Shown: positions 27,906 through 37,306 of the stretch, one piece after another
Position numbering within the stretch: the first letter of the stretch is position 1
How the letters are laid out: every line of letters starts with the position of its first letter
From: Mucilaginibacter aquariorum
Lineage (GTDB): Bacteria > Bacteroidota > Bacteroidia > Sphingobacteriales > Sphingobacteriaceae
Length of the DNA: 64,000 bases
NCBI RefSeq assembly: GCF_024498135.1
Contig: NZ_JANHOH010000002.1
Span: 620,001-684,000, forward strand
Direction: 5' to 3'
Notes under the pieces: generated by a model
Seen by the model: the letters and a program-made list of their open reading frames with translations, nothing else
Told to the model about the DNA's origin: nothing
The model's database searches: none
Program-made: the position numbers and the translations under genes

Positions 27906-29783
27906 TCATTTAATTGCTGCACCATTATCCATTGGTAAGCTTACATAAAACACTGTTCCTTTACCGGCATCGCTCTCAAACCAAATTTTTCCGTGGTGCG
28001 CCTCTATAATTTGCTTGCTGATATACAAACCTAAACCAATTGGCTGCTCGTTATGTGTGCCTTGCCGCCTGGCAGAAGTGAACGGATCAAATATCTGATT
28101 TTGTAAACTGACCGGTATACCCATACCCGTATCTGCTACGGCTATCACTACCTCATTGTTCAATTGTCCGGCATCAATATATATATCACTGCCTGCCGGA
28201 CTAAACTTAATAGCGTTAATGATCAGATTATTCATCACACGCCATAGCTTTTCATAATCGGCACTTATAACCTCCGGCGCATTGCTGTTTAAAATTACCT
28301 CCTGTTCTTTGTCCTGCGCCATAAAACTAAGCAAGCGCGTACATTGCTCCAGCAGTTCGTTAAGGTTTACTTTCTCTCTTTTTAAATTTTGCTGCTGATC
28401 AAGGTCAGTTTCCAATAGTTCGTTGATAAGCTCTAAACAGTTTTTGCTCGAAACCTGCACCAGGTTAACTAACTCCCGCGTTTCTGCCGTCAGGGTCTTA
28501 TCGGGTTGAAGCATGGCCGTAATAGTGTTAATGGCACCTATGGGGTTACGCAGATCATGTGCTACAATCTTAATTACCCGGGCATAATCCTTGTTCATCA
28601 GATCCAAAGCCTCCATGGTAGATTCTGATTGCTCAAACTGCACCCTTAATGCTTGCGCTATTTTTTGTGACCGTTTGCGGCTACGCCATAATATAATAAT
28701 GATAATGAGGGTCATTATGCATAACAATACAGCCAAAAACAAAAATAGCATCTGGTATTTTGACTGTGTACGGGCCGAGTTTAACTGCTGGTCTTTCAGG
28801 GCGTATTCAATATAATCCACCCCCGAGTTACTACTCATCTTCTGCTGTTCATCATGCAGGGCTACCAGTTGTTTGCTGTAATTAAAAGCGGCGGCGTTAT
28901 CGTTTTTTGCGCTATAAAAATTATACAGTATCCGGGTAAAATGCTCGTTATAAATGATGTAATTTTTTTCACGAGTAATTTCTAACCCCTGCAGGTAATA
29001 CTTAACAGCCATAGCCGAATCTGTCGGCGCGTAAAAATCACCCAGGTTGGTAAGCAGATCAAGCGAAAGGTAATAGAGCTTATAGGCAAGCGCTTTAGAA
29101 AGGGTTTGTTTTAATAATGTTATACCCTTGGCTTCCTCATTATTCTTAATGTAGTTACGGGCAATTAATTGGTCAACAGCCAGTAATAAAACGCTGTCTT
29201 TATACTTAAGGCTAATTTTGCGGGCCCTGTCAATATATACCTGTACCGAATCTTTGGAGATACTATCCGGATATTGCAACACATAATCATAATAAACCAA
29301 CGACATTATAGAGTCTTGCCGGAGTGTACGACCCTGGCTAACAGCTTGCTTATAATGAAGGACCGCTTTTTGATTGTTACCCATTTCCTGGTAAACCATT
29401 GCGATGTTTATAAGAGTTTGTATCACATTGGCCGAATCATGCAGGGCAAGGTAACGCATGCGGGCATCATTATAATACCGCATTGCCAGTTGCAGGTTGC
29501 CTTTTATATCATAAACTATACCCAGGTTATTGGCGGCATCGGCCATGCCGCGGGGATATGCCAGCCTATCGGCAATTGCGCGGGCCTTTTCTGTGTAATA
29601 TAAAGTGGAGTCTGCATTTTCCTCATACAATAGCATGCCGAGCCTGTTCAAAGCATCCACATAGCGCAGGCTATCATGTATAAGGGGTAATTGTTGCTGT
29701 AGTTTTTTAATATTTTCTGTTTGGGCGTTACAAACAGCACACAACATTGTCAATAAGGCAAACAGTATCGGCTTTTTTCCCAT
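27906..29783 (-). CDS. TPR-containing sensor histidine kinase
   Basis: A 625-residue protein. A signal peptide (ILFALLTMLCAVCNAQ) is followed by about six TPR-like repeats in the periplasm (residues about 20-330), a transmembrane helix (LFLFLAVLLCIMTLIIIIILW, about 345-365), a coiled coil and a cytoplasmic kinase core. The phosphoacceptor is His409 in VAHDLRNP, followed by N box NNLIINAIKF, G1 DTGMGIP and G2 GLGLYISKQI. All motifs look active. No response regulator is in the same operon; a receiver protein with a frameshift lies 1.7 kb further on. The input may be a protein or envelope signal read by the TPRs. Confidence 0.88.
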   Translation of the reverse strand: MGKKPILFALLTMLCAVCNAQTENIKKLQQQLPLIHDSLRYVDALNRLGMLLYEENADSTLYYTEKARAIADRLAYPRGMADAANNLGIVYDIKGNLQLAMRYYNDARMRYLALHDSANVIQTLINIAMVYQEMGNNQKAVLHYKQAVSQGRTLRQDSIMSLVYYDYVLQYPDSISKDSVQVYIDRARKISLKYKDSVLLLAVDQLIARNYIKNNEEAKGITLLKQTLSKALAYKLYYLSLDLLTNLGDFYAPTDSAMAVKYYLQGLEITREKNYIIYNEHFTRILYNFYSAKNDNAAAFNYSKQLVALHDEQQKMSSNSGVDYIEYALKDQQLNSARTQSKYQMLFLFLAVLLCIMTLIIIIILWRSRKRSQKIAQALRVQFEQSESTMEALDLMNKDYARVIKIVAHDLRNPIGAINTITAMLQPDKTLTAETRELVNLVQVSSKNCLELINELLETDLDQQQNLKREKVNLNELLEQCTRLLSFMAQDKEQEVILNSNAPEVISADYEKLWRVMNNLIINAIKFSPAGSDIYIDAGQLNNEVVIAVADTGMGIPVSLQNQIFDPFTSARRQGTHNEQPIGLGLYISKQIIEAHHGKIWFESDAGKGTVFYVSLPMDNGAAIK

Positions 29784-30007
29784 AGAAAATTATCTTAATC
29801 TAAGATGCAGACCAGCGTAGTCCAATTTAATAAGAAATATTAACTGATACAATGCGTCGGAGCTGTAAAAGACAAATTAAGAATATTTATTGCGGAGGTA
29901 TACGTAAACTGCTAAACAGAGTTGTGTTTATTTGCATATACAAAGGAGGTGGCAATGTACTCTATACAACTGCCAATGATGAGGCCTGTGCATTAAAGAC
30001 AACGCAA

Positions 30008-31204
30008 TTATGCCTTTTTTAAAGTAATTACTGTAATCTCTGGCCAGATACCCAGGCGCCCCTTGAAACCTAAAAAGCCGAAACCCCGGTTAACATACAA
30101 GTATTTCCCGTTTTGTTCATAAAGGCCGGCCCATTGGGGGTAAATATATTTAACAGGGCTCCATTGAAAGCCGAAAAGTTCGATGCCGAATTGCATGCCG
30201 TGCGTATGCCCGGCCAGCGCCAGGTGAATATGTTTTAAATGTTCCAGCGTTTTCGCTTCCCAGTGCGAAGGGTCATGCGACATTAAGATCTTGAATGCAT
30301 CATCCGGCACATTCTCTGCAGCTTTGGTTAGGCTGCCATATTTATGAAAGCCGCCCTTGCCCCAGTTCTCTACACCGATAAGTGCAATAGATTGCCCGCC
30401 TTTTTCAATCTTAACCGCCTCGTTTAATAACAAATTAAAACCAATTTCCTGCTGTACTTTTTTTAGACGGTTAAGGTTGGCATATTTAGCTTGTTTGCTA
30501 CCCCACTTAATGTAATCGCCATAATCATGATTGCCCAGAACCGAATATTTTCCAAAAGGAGCTGTTAATTTTGAAAAGGTATCTTTCCAGGGCTCCATTT
30601 CGTCCGCCTTGTTATTTACCATATCGCCGGTGAACAGTAGCAGGTCGCTCTTTTGTTTATTAACTAAAGCAACACCCTTTTCCACGCCTCTTTTGCTGGT
30701 AAAGCTGCCCGCATGAATATCAGATAATTGGGTGATGGTAAAACCGTCAAAAGCCTGTGGCAGATCGGGGAACTCCAGCATTGCCCGGTGTACCTTATAA
30801 TGATGCCTCCCGCCGCTCATCCCATAAATAAGGCTGAAAAACGGTACGCCTGCTACAAAAACCGCTAATTTACTAACCCATACTTCCCTTGGGGGGAAAT
30901 GCCGAAAGAACCTTGTAATATCTTCCAGAAGCAGTATTGGAAAAGCGAAAATTTTGGGGACAATAGTAAGAAGCGTTAACGCCATTAGCCAGGTAATAAG
31001 GTTGGCCGGTGATTGTTTGGCACGGCGCAAGCCGATGAGGTAGATAAAGCCTACTACGAGCAGAATGTCTCCCAGCCAATAAGCATGCAGTATAACCTCG
31101 TTTGTTGTAAGTGTTTGAACCGCTTCAAAAAAATAAATATCGGCTATAAACCAGGCTAATAAGATAAAAGGTAGTCGCTTTCCCATCAGAAATGCAAGCC
31201 GCAA
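30008..31204 (-). CDS. Membrane-anchored metallophosphoesterase (YkuE-like)
   Basis: A 398-residue protein with about four N-terminal hydrophobic helices (residues 1-145) and a cytoplasmic or membrane-side calcineurin-like phosphoesterase domain. Metal ligands appear in order: LSDIHAGS, FTGDMVNN, LGNHDYGDY, MSHDP and GHTHGMQFG. This pattern matches the YkuE/YaeI group, which acts on phosphoesters such as UDP-sugar or lipid phosphates. Nothing in the neighbourhood fixes the substrate. Confidence 0.85.
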   Translation of the reverse strand: MRLAFLMGKRLPFILLAWFIADIYFFEAVQTLTTNEVILHAYWLGDILLVVGFIYLIGLRRAKQSPANLITWLMALTLLTIVPKIFAFPILLLEDITRFFRHFPPREVWVSKLAVFVAGVPFFSLIYGMSGGRHHYKVHRAMLEFPDLPQAFDGFTITQLSDIHAGSFTSKRGVEKGVALVNKQKSDLLLFTGDMVNNKADEMEPWKDTFSKLTAPFGKYSVLGNHDYGDYIKWGSKQAKYANLNRLKKVQQEIGFNLLLNEAVKIEKGGQSIALIGVENWGKGGFHKYGSLTKAAENVPDDAFKILMSHDPSHWEAKTLEHLKHIHLALAGHTHGMQFGIELFGFQWSPVKYIYPQWAGLYEQNGKYLYVNRGFGFLGFKGRLGIWPEITVITLKKA

Positions 31205-31432
31205 ATATGAATTATTTTAACCTGCTATACAAATAGACGATTATGCGGCCTAATTATTTTAAATAATATAGGTTTATAGCGAAAATATGTGGTAAAAACC
31301 CTAATATGACTTAGTTAAGATATTATGAGCACGCACCTAAAGCTATTAATTAGGCAAGCATTAAAACGATTTGAACCAAAAAACGCTGGCTTTTGAACTT
31401 ATTAGCGAGGCCCAATTTGACGATTTTAAATA

Positions 31433-31847
31433 TTACCCGGCCAATCGGTTAATTTTTAGATGGGTGGCATACAACAATTCTAACCTGTCCTTCTTAATGG
31501 GTTTCGATATAAAATCCCTTTACAAATAAATATTGTTTTGCTTTTAGCTTTTCGTCCTGGCATATGGAAGAGGATAGAATATAAATGCTGATAGATTTTT
31601 TGAACGACAAATACAACCGCTCAAATTGTTCAAGGAAATCCCTGCCGCTAAATTCCGGCATATTAAGGTCTAAAAATATAATATCAGGTAGCTCTACGGT
31701 ATTTGTCCGGTTTTCAATTAAAAAATCAATTATGATTTGACCGCCCAACGCGTGCGACGCATTGGGAAACAGGTGATAGCGGTCAAATATTCTCTGCATA
31801 ATCATGTGTTCCATCGGGTTGTCATCAATCATTACAAGCTTACACAT
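31433..31847 (-). pseudogene. Receiver-domain response regulator with C-terminal frameshift
   Basis: As it stands the reading frame encodes 117 residues and stops at 31494. It is a stand-alone receiver (CheY-like): acidic pocket D8-D9, phosphoacceptor D60 in FLDLNMP, and the serine in ILSSS. The conserved Lys-Pro near the end is missing. If one base of the four-A run at 31511-31514 is removed, the frame continues as FISKPIKKDRLELL and then about 15 more residues to a stop at 31433, restoring the Lys-Pro. The break is therefore a one-base insertion, either a real mutation or a sequencing error in a homopolymer. Without that lysine a receiver usually signals poorly. Confidence 0.75.
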
Positions 31848-32138
31848 ATGTTGAATATTAGTATCTGGAAATCAATAAGGTACAATAACCACTCCAGTAA
31901 GTAACAAAAGACTTTATTCTTGTAAGTTGTTACACAAATACAAATAATACCCCCTGTATAAGGTTTTTTTCCCTTTGTCATTGTATTAGAAATAAATGCT
32001 ACCGTACTGAATAGCCGTCAGATTTAAAGGAAAAAGAGCAAAGTGGATAAAAGCTTGCGATTAACTGACAATAAAAAACGGCCGGTTTAAGGCAATAAAA
32101 CAGATATTTGCAGGTTTCTTTTATATCGCCTTTGTTAA

Positions 32139-34040
32139 ATGGATTTGGTTTTTCGTTACGTTTACGTACTGCTTTTTTTTTGCTTACTTGCGCCGGGTTT
32201 TGCTCATGGCCAACAGCGCGTAGCCATTGATGATCAAAGGGAACAGCACATTTTTACCTTTAAAGAAATTGAAAGATTAGAAGACCCCGGTGGTAACCTG
32301 TCTTTCGGCCAGGTAACAAGCCCTGTCTTTAACAAGCGCTTTAAAGCCAGTGCAACCAGCACCCCGCAAAATACCCGGCTTAACGGCGTTTATTGGTACC
32401 GAATAAAAATTGCCCACCAAACAACCACCGATAAGGAATGGTTATTAGAGTTTTTTGATCAAACTATTGACCATATAACCGCGTACCTGCCTAATGGCAA
32501 AGGCGGATATACTATTAAGCGTTTGGGCGATGCCGAGGATTTTAGAAGCCGCGAGTTCAGGCATAAAAACTTTGAGATCCCGATAAAGCAATTTAACGGC
32601 GAGGACGTGTACTATTTCAGGATAAGGTCTCATCAAACAGCAGATATAATTGTTGTGCTCAGGTCTGTAAATTGGTTTGTGCAGTATGCAAACGATGAAT
32701 ATTTCACGTTTGGGATATTTTATGGTATGATCCTGATCTTCGGGTTTTATAACCTGCTTATGTTTGCTGCGGTAAGGTTACGGCAATATTTGTATTATAT
32801 GCTTTACTTGTTTAGTATAGGCTTATATGAGATGTGTACCGATGGGCTGGCGTTTCAATACCTGTGGCCTTCCAACCCCGCGTTTAACCAGTATGCCTTT
32901 GCCATAGCGTTATGCCTTATAAGCACATTCTGTTTGCTTTTTACCCGTGCGCTGCTGCATACCAAAACAAATGCCCCGCTTTTAGATAAGATTATAGTGA
33001 CTACTATAATAGTAAGGATAACCTTCTTCTTTTTCTGCTTTGGATTTAACAGAAGTTTATTCAATTATAAATTTATAGAGTTTATACCGCTTCTGCTTGC
33101 TTTTAGCACCGGTGTTGTGGTGTATCTAAAAGGGTATCGGCCAGCCTTTTATTTTGTGATAGGTTATGGCTGCCTGTGCTTCGGTTTCACCTATAAGATC
33201 CTGATCATGCTGCATTTAGATTGGTTAAACTTTGGTGCGATCACCTATTACAGCCTCACCATTAGTTTTATTGCCGAAATGATCTTCCTGTCGCTGGCCA
33301 TTGCAGCGCAGGTAAGCGGGCTTAAACGCACAAAAGAAAAAGCCCAAAGGCGCATGATAACGGAGATGAAAAAAAGCCGTGACTTGCAACATACGCTGAA
33401 TAAAGAGCTTGGCCATCTGGTGGATCTGCGCACGAGAGAATTACAGGAGAAGAGCGCGGTTGTAGAGGCGCAAAATCTCGCCCTTGCCCAAAACAACGAG
33501 ATATTAGTTAAGCAGGCAGAGGAGATCTCGAGGATGAACGTGCTGCTGGAAAAAGATAATGAAGAACTGCATATCAGTGTGGTGGAAGTTACCCGCTCGC
33601 GTATTATGTCGGAAGAGGTAGACTTTGAGGAGTTCAGTAAGATCTATCCGGATAACGAAAGTTGTTTTGCCTACCTGGCCAACCTGAAATGGGCCAATAA
33701 TTATAGCTGCCGCAAATGCGGTAACGATCATTACTTTGCCGGACATACCCCTCACAGCCGGCGTTGTGCTAAATGCGATTACGATGAATCTGTAATTGCC
33801 CATACCATTTTTCAACATTCGCGGATACCCATTACCAAAGCTTTTTACCTGTTGTTCCTGATGTACTCCAGCAAAGGGAAGATCTCTTCACATAAACTAT
33901 CCGGGATATTAAATATCAGACAAGGCACCTGCTGGTCTTACAGCACTAAGATCAAAAAGCTGATGGACGATAAAAAGAAAGAGCTGAAGCAGGGAACTAA
34001 AGAGGGCTGGAGCAAATTGGTGCTTGAAAATCACGGATAA
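32139..34040 (+). CDS. 7TM-DISM receptor fused to an IS1595-type zinc ribbon
   Basis: A 633-residue protein with a rare layout. A signal peptide (residues 1-24) is followed by a periplasmic 7TMR-DISMED2-like beta domain (about 30-180), seven transmembrane helices (about 185-390) and a coiled coil (about 395-490). The C-terminus (about 500-610) has the transposase zinc-ribbon pattern of IS1595-type elements: CRKC near 524-527, CAKC near 543-546, then HTIFQHSRIP and a helix-turn-helix-like segment (KISSHKLSGILNIRQGTCW). The DDE nuclease domain is absent, so this is a domesticated DNA- or protein-binding module on a membrane receptor. No kinase domain is present. Confidence 0.82.
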   Translation: MDLVFRYVYVLLFFCLLAPGFAHGQQRVAIDDQREQHIFTFKEIERLEDPGGNLSFGQVTSPVFNKRFKASATSTPQNTRLNGVYWYRIKIAHQTTTDKEWLLEFFDQTIDHITAYLPNGKGGYTIKRLGDAEDFRSREFRHKNFEIPIKQFNGEDVYYFRIRSHQTADIIVVLRSVNWFVQYANDEYFTFGIFYGMILIFGFYNLLMFAAVRLRQYLYYMLYLFSIGLYEMCTDGLAFQYLWPSNPAFNQYAFAIALCLISTFCLLFTRALLHTKTNAPLLDKIIVTTIIVRITFFFFCFGFNRSLFNYKFIEFIPLLLAFSTGVVVYLKGYRPAFYFVIGYGCLCFGFTYKILIMLHLDWLNFGAITYYSLTISFIAEMIFLSLAIAAQVSGLKRTKEKAQRRMITEMKKSRDLQHTLNKELGHLVDLRTRELQEKSAVVEAQNLALAQNNEILVKQAEEISRMNVLLEKDNEELHISVVEVTRSRIMSEEVDFEEFSKIYPDNESCFAYLANLKWANNYSCRKCGNDHYFAGHTPHSRRCAKCDYDESVIAHTIFQHSRIPITKAFYLLFLMYSSKGKISSHKLSGILNIRQGTCWSYSTKIKKLMDDKKKELKQGTKEGWSKLVLENHG

Positions 34041-34340
34041 AAACTACCCATATTGCCATAGTATTGTAACAATTTTGAGCCATTACAAGGGTGTTTATGC
34101 GTATCGTTATGCTAATAACCTAAGCCTTTGGCTATTACTTTATTCCTTGATTATCAGCACATACTTTCCATTTCAAACAACGGCGTCTATCCGTATCAAA
34201 TATCTCGTAACATGTTATTTATCAATGTATTGTGAGTTTATTTAGCTTGCTAATAAGAAGTATTGCATTCAAATTTGTCTCATCATTACATGCACTCTCT
34301 GTAGTAATGAAACCAGTTTCATTAACCAATTCAAAAAATT
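34041..34340. other. 300-base intergenic region before the first SusC gene
   Basis: It is AT-rich and contains no convincing gene. Its clearest element is the perfect inverted repeat at 34305-34324. No good TAnnTTTG box could be placed; a TTG-rich stretch around 34260-34280 is a weak candidate. Confidence 0.5.
34305..34324 (+). promoter_or_regulatory. Perfect inverted repeat before the first SusC gene
   Basis: TAATGAAAC (34305-34313) and GTTTCATTA (34316-34324) are perfect mirror halves with a 2-base centre. The repeat ends 16 bases before the SusC ATG. The short centre suits a dimeric repressor site better than an RNA hairpin. No regulator gene is adjacent. Confidence 0.5.
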
Positions 34341-37295
34341 ATGCAAAAACGAATTACTTTATTCTGTGCGTTTTTATTGGCCAGTGTTTTTGCCTATGGG
34401 CAAAACATTACCGTAAAGGGTACAGTAAGAGACCAGAAGGGGGAGACCCTTCCAGGCGTAAGTGTTAGGGTAAAAGATAGTGATGCCGGCGTCGCAACAG
34501 ATGCTAACGGGGCTTTCAGTATCAATACCGCATCTAACAGCACATTGATTTTTTCCTACATCGGTTTCGCCACTAAAGAGCAGCCGGTAGCCGGACAAAC
34601 AGTATTGAACGTAGTACTTGACGAAAGCAACAAAGCCCTTAGCGAAGTTATTGTTGTTGGTTATGGTACACAGCGTAAAGGCGATATTACAGGCGCCGTA
34701 TCAGTTATTGGCAAAAAAGACCTGGATCAGCGACCGAACACCCAAATTGGTAACCTGATTGAAGGTAAAACAGCAGGTGTGCAGGTGGTATCGCCTTCTG
34801 GTAGTCCATCGGCAACGCTAAGTATCAAAATACGCGGTACAAATTCCATTAACGCAGGAAGTAACCCGCTATACGTTATTGATGGCGTGCCCGCTCAGGA
34901 TACCCGTTCGTTGAACCCTGCCGATATCGAAACCATATCTGTACTAAAAGATGCTTCGTCTGCAGCCATATATGGTGCGCAGGGTGCAAACGGTGTTGTT
35001 TTGATCACAACCAAGCGTGGTACTACTGCAAAACCTAAAGTTGAGCTTTCTGCTTACTACGGCTTTGCCTCTGTAAGGAAAAAGCTTGATGTACTCAACG
35101 CCGATCAGTATCATCAGTTAGCTACAGATTTGGGTTACAGCACCGACTGGACAAAGTATACCGCAAACAACGATTGGCAGGATGAGATTTTCAGATCGGG
35201 TTCATCACAAAACTACCAGTTAGCTATATCAGGTAAAAATGAGGGTACCAGTTATTACATATCAGGTGGTTATGCAAAGCAGCTGGGCGTAATAGAAAGC
35301 TCGGAAATGGCACGCGCCAATTTCAAGGTAAACCTTGATCAGAAAGTAAATAATTGGTTAACCGTGGGTACAAACGTTGCTTATACCCGTTACAATGACG
35401 TAAGCATTACTGATGATACCAACGTTAATGGCGGAGGTGTTTTGTTAGGTGCGTTAACTACGCCGCCAAACATAGGTATATTTAACGCGGATGGTACGTA
35501 TACCGCCAACCCTTTCCAGCAATGGGAAAACCCGCTTGCCAGTCTGTATGGTTCAACAAGGCCGTATAAAAACCAACGTTTATTAGGTAATGCTTATGGC
35601 GAAATAAAATTCACGCCTGATTTGAAATTCAGAAGCAGCCTGGGTATCGATTACATTAATGCGGTAAGTGATTATTTCCTTGACCCGTATTTAACTTCAT
35701 ACGGCCGCCAAAACAATGGTATTGCACGTAACGAGACCAACTTAACCAACTATTGGATCTCTGATAATACCTTAACCTACACAAAAAAATTAGGTAAACA
35801 TAACTTTAATATTTTGGGCGGTTTTGTTGCGCAGAAATACCGTTACGAAAATACCTACATCCAAACTACCGGTTTCTCTGGTAATACCATCCCAACAACC
35901 AATGCCGGTTCGGTTATAGGTTCGGCTTATAATAATAAGTCCGAGAAATTTAATAACTCAATTATCGGTCGTGTTAATTATGACTATGCCGGCAAATATC
36001 TGTTCACCGCTAACTTCCGTGCAGATGCTTCATCGGTGTTCGGGCCTAATACACGCTGGGGATATTTCCCGTCGTTCTCTGCAGGCTGGAGATTATCCGA
36101 AGAAAGCTTCCTGAAAGACGTTACTGTAATTAACGACCTGAAATTAAGGGCTGGTTACGGTATAGTGGGTAACGATCAAATAAGTACTACTAATTATTAC
36201 TCTTACTTAGGTGGAGTAGGTAGCGGTGCAAATTACATTATCGGTGGTAACATTCAGCCGGGTAATTATCCGTCTTCAATTGAAAACAGGAACCTTAAAT
36301 GGGAAGAGACCAAGCAAACCAACATTGGTATTGATTTGACCATTTTAAACAACCGACTTACTTTCTCTGCGGATGCTTATATAAAAGACACAAAAGACTT
36401 GTTACAAACTTACCCTGTACCAAGATCAACAGGGTTTGATTTTGCGCTGAAAAATATAGGTACACTGCGTAACAAGGGTTTGGAATTTTTGGTGAGCTCT
36501 AAAAATATCGTGCAAAAAGATTTCCAGTGGAGCACAGACTTCAATATTTCGTTTAACCGTAATAATGTTACCGCTCTTTACGGTCAGCAGTATTTCTTAA
36601 ATACCATTGCCGGTCGCAGCGAGGCTTCATTAGTGACCGAAGGCAAGCCGCTTGGTGTATTTTACGGATACGTTTACGAGGGTGTTGACCCCCAAACAGG
36701 TAATGCATTATACCTTGCAAAAAGTGGTGAGAAGAGTAGCAACCCAACGGCAGACGACCGTACCATTATTGGCAACCCCAATCCCGACTTTATTTACGGT
36801 TTAACCAACACATTCAGCTATAAAGATTTCAGCTTTACTGTGTTCCTTCAAGGTTCGCAGGGTAACGACATATTTAACGCTACCCGTATCGAAACCGAAG
36901 GCATGACAGGTCCGCAAAACCAATCTACCGCGGTATTACGCCGCTGGACTACACCTGGCCAGAACACTGATATCCCTAAAGCATCTGTAAACAATACCGA
37001 TAATTCAAGGATCTCAACCCGCTTTGTGGAGAACGGATCATACCTGAGGGTGAAAACGGCCACGTTGAGCTACAATTTGCCTAAAACAATTGCTGCAAAA
37101 TTAAGGCTGGCCAGTATCAGGTTTTATGCAACCGGCGAAAACCTGTTCACCTTTACCAAATATTCCGGATTTGACCCCGAAGTAAATGCATTTACATCAG
37201 GTAGTTCTGCAAATACAAACGGTGGTTTTGGTATAGATTACGGAACCTATCCACAAACAAGGAACTTGATTTTTGGTTTAAACGCTTCTTTTTAA
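34341..37295 (+). CDS. SusC/RagA-type TonB-dependent outer membrane transporter
   Basis: A 984-residue outer-membrane protein. A signal peptide (FCAFLLASVFAYGQ) is followed by a carboxypeptidase-D-like regulatory domain (about 24-105, VKGTVRDQKGETLPGVSVRVK) and a TonB-dependent plug (SEVIVVGYGTQRKGDITGAV, GKTAGVQV, IKIRGTNSI, VLKDASSAAIYG). The rest is the beta barrel, ending in the aromatic tail LIFGLNASF. It imports an oligosaccharide with its SusD partner, which starts 11 bases later. A GH30 enzyme follows, which suggests a beta-linked glucan or xylan-type substrate. Confidence 0.92.
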   Translation: MQKRITLFCAFLLASVFAYGQNITVKGTVRDQKGETLPGVSVRVKDSDAGVATDANGAFSINTASNSTLIFSYIGFATKEQPVAGQTVLNVVLDESNKALSEVIVVGYGTQRKGDITGAVSVIGKKDLDQRPNTQIGNLIEGKTAGVQVVSPSGSPSATLSIKIRGTNSINAGSNPLYVIDGVPAQDTRSLNPADIETISVLKDASSAAIYGAQGANGVVLITTKRGTTAKPKVELSAYYGFASVRKKLDVLNADQYHQLATDLGYSTDWTKYTANNDWQDEIFRSGSSQNYQLAISGKNEGTSYYISGGYAKQLGVIESSEMARANFKVNLDQKVNNWLTVGTNVAYTRYNDVSITDDTNVNGGGVLLGALTTPPNIGIFNADGTYTANPFQQWENPLASLYGSTRPYKNQRLLGNAYGEIKFTPDLKFRSSLGIDYINAVSDYFLDPYLTSYGRQNNGIARNETNLTNYWISDNTLTYTKKLGKHNFNILGGFVAQKYRYENTYIQTTGFSGNTIPTTNAGSVIGSAYNNKSEKFNNSIIGRVNYDYAGKYLFTANFRADASSVFGPNTRWGYFPSFSAGWRLSEESFLKDVTVINDLKLRAGYGIVGNDQISTTNYYSYLGGVGSGANYIIGGNIQPGNYPSSIENRNLKWEETKQTNIGIDLTILNNRLTFSADAYIKDTKDLLQTYPVPRSTGFDFALKNIGTLRNKGLEFLVSSKNIVQKDFQWSTDFNISFNRNNVTALYGQQYFLNTIAGRSEASLVTEGKPLGVFYGYVYEGVDPQTGNALYLAKSGEKSSNPTADDRTIIGNPNPDFIYGLTNTFSYKDFSFTVFLQGSQGNDIFNATRIETEGMTGPQNQSTAVLRRWTTPGQNTDIPKASVNNTDNSRISTRFVENGSYLRVKTATLSYNLPKTIAAKLRLASIRFYATGENLFTFTKYSGFDPEVNAFTSGSSANTNGGFGIDYGTYPQTRNLIFGLNASF

Positions 37296-37306
37296 CACGC
37301 AAAAAA

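Noticed and set aside
31371..31530. Rightward frame of about 53 codons opposite the end of the receiver gene
   Set aside because: It overlaps the restored C-terminus of the receiver on the other strand, lacks an ATG and matches no family I recognise.
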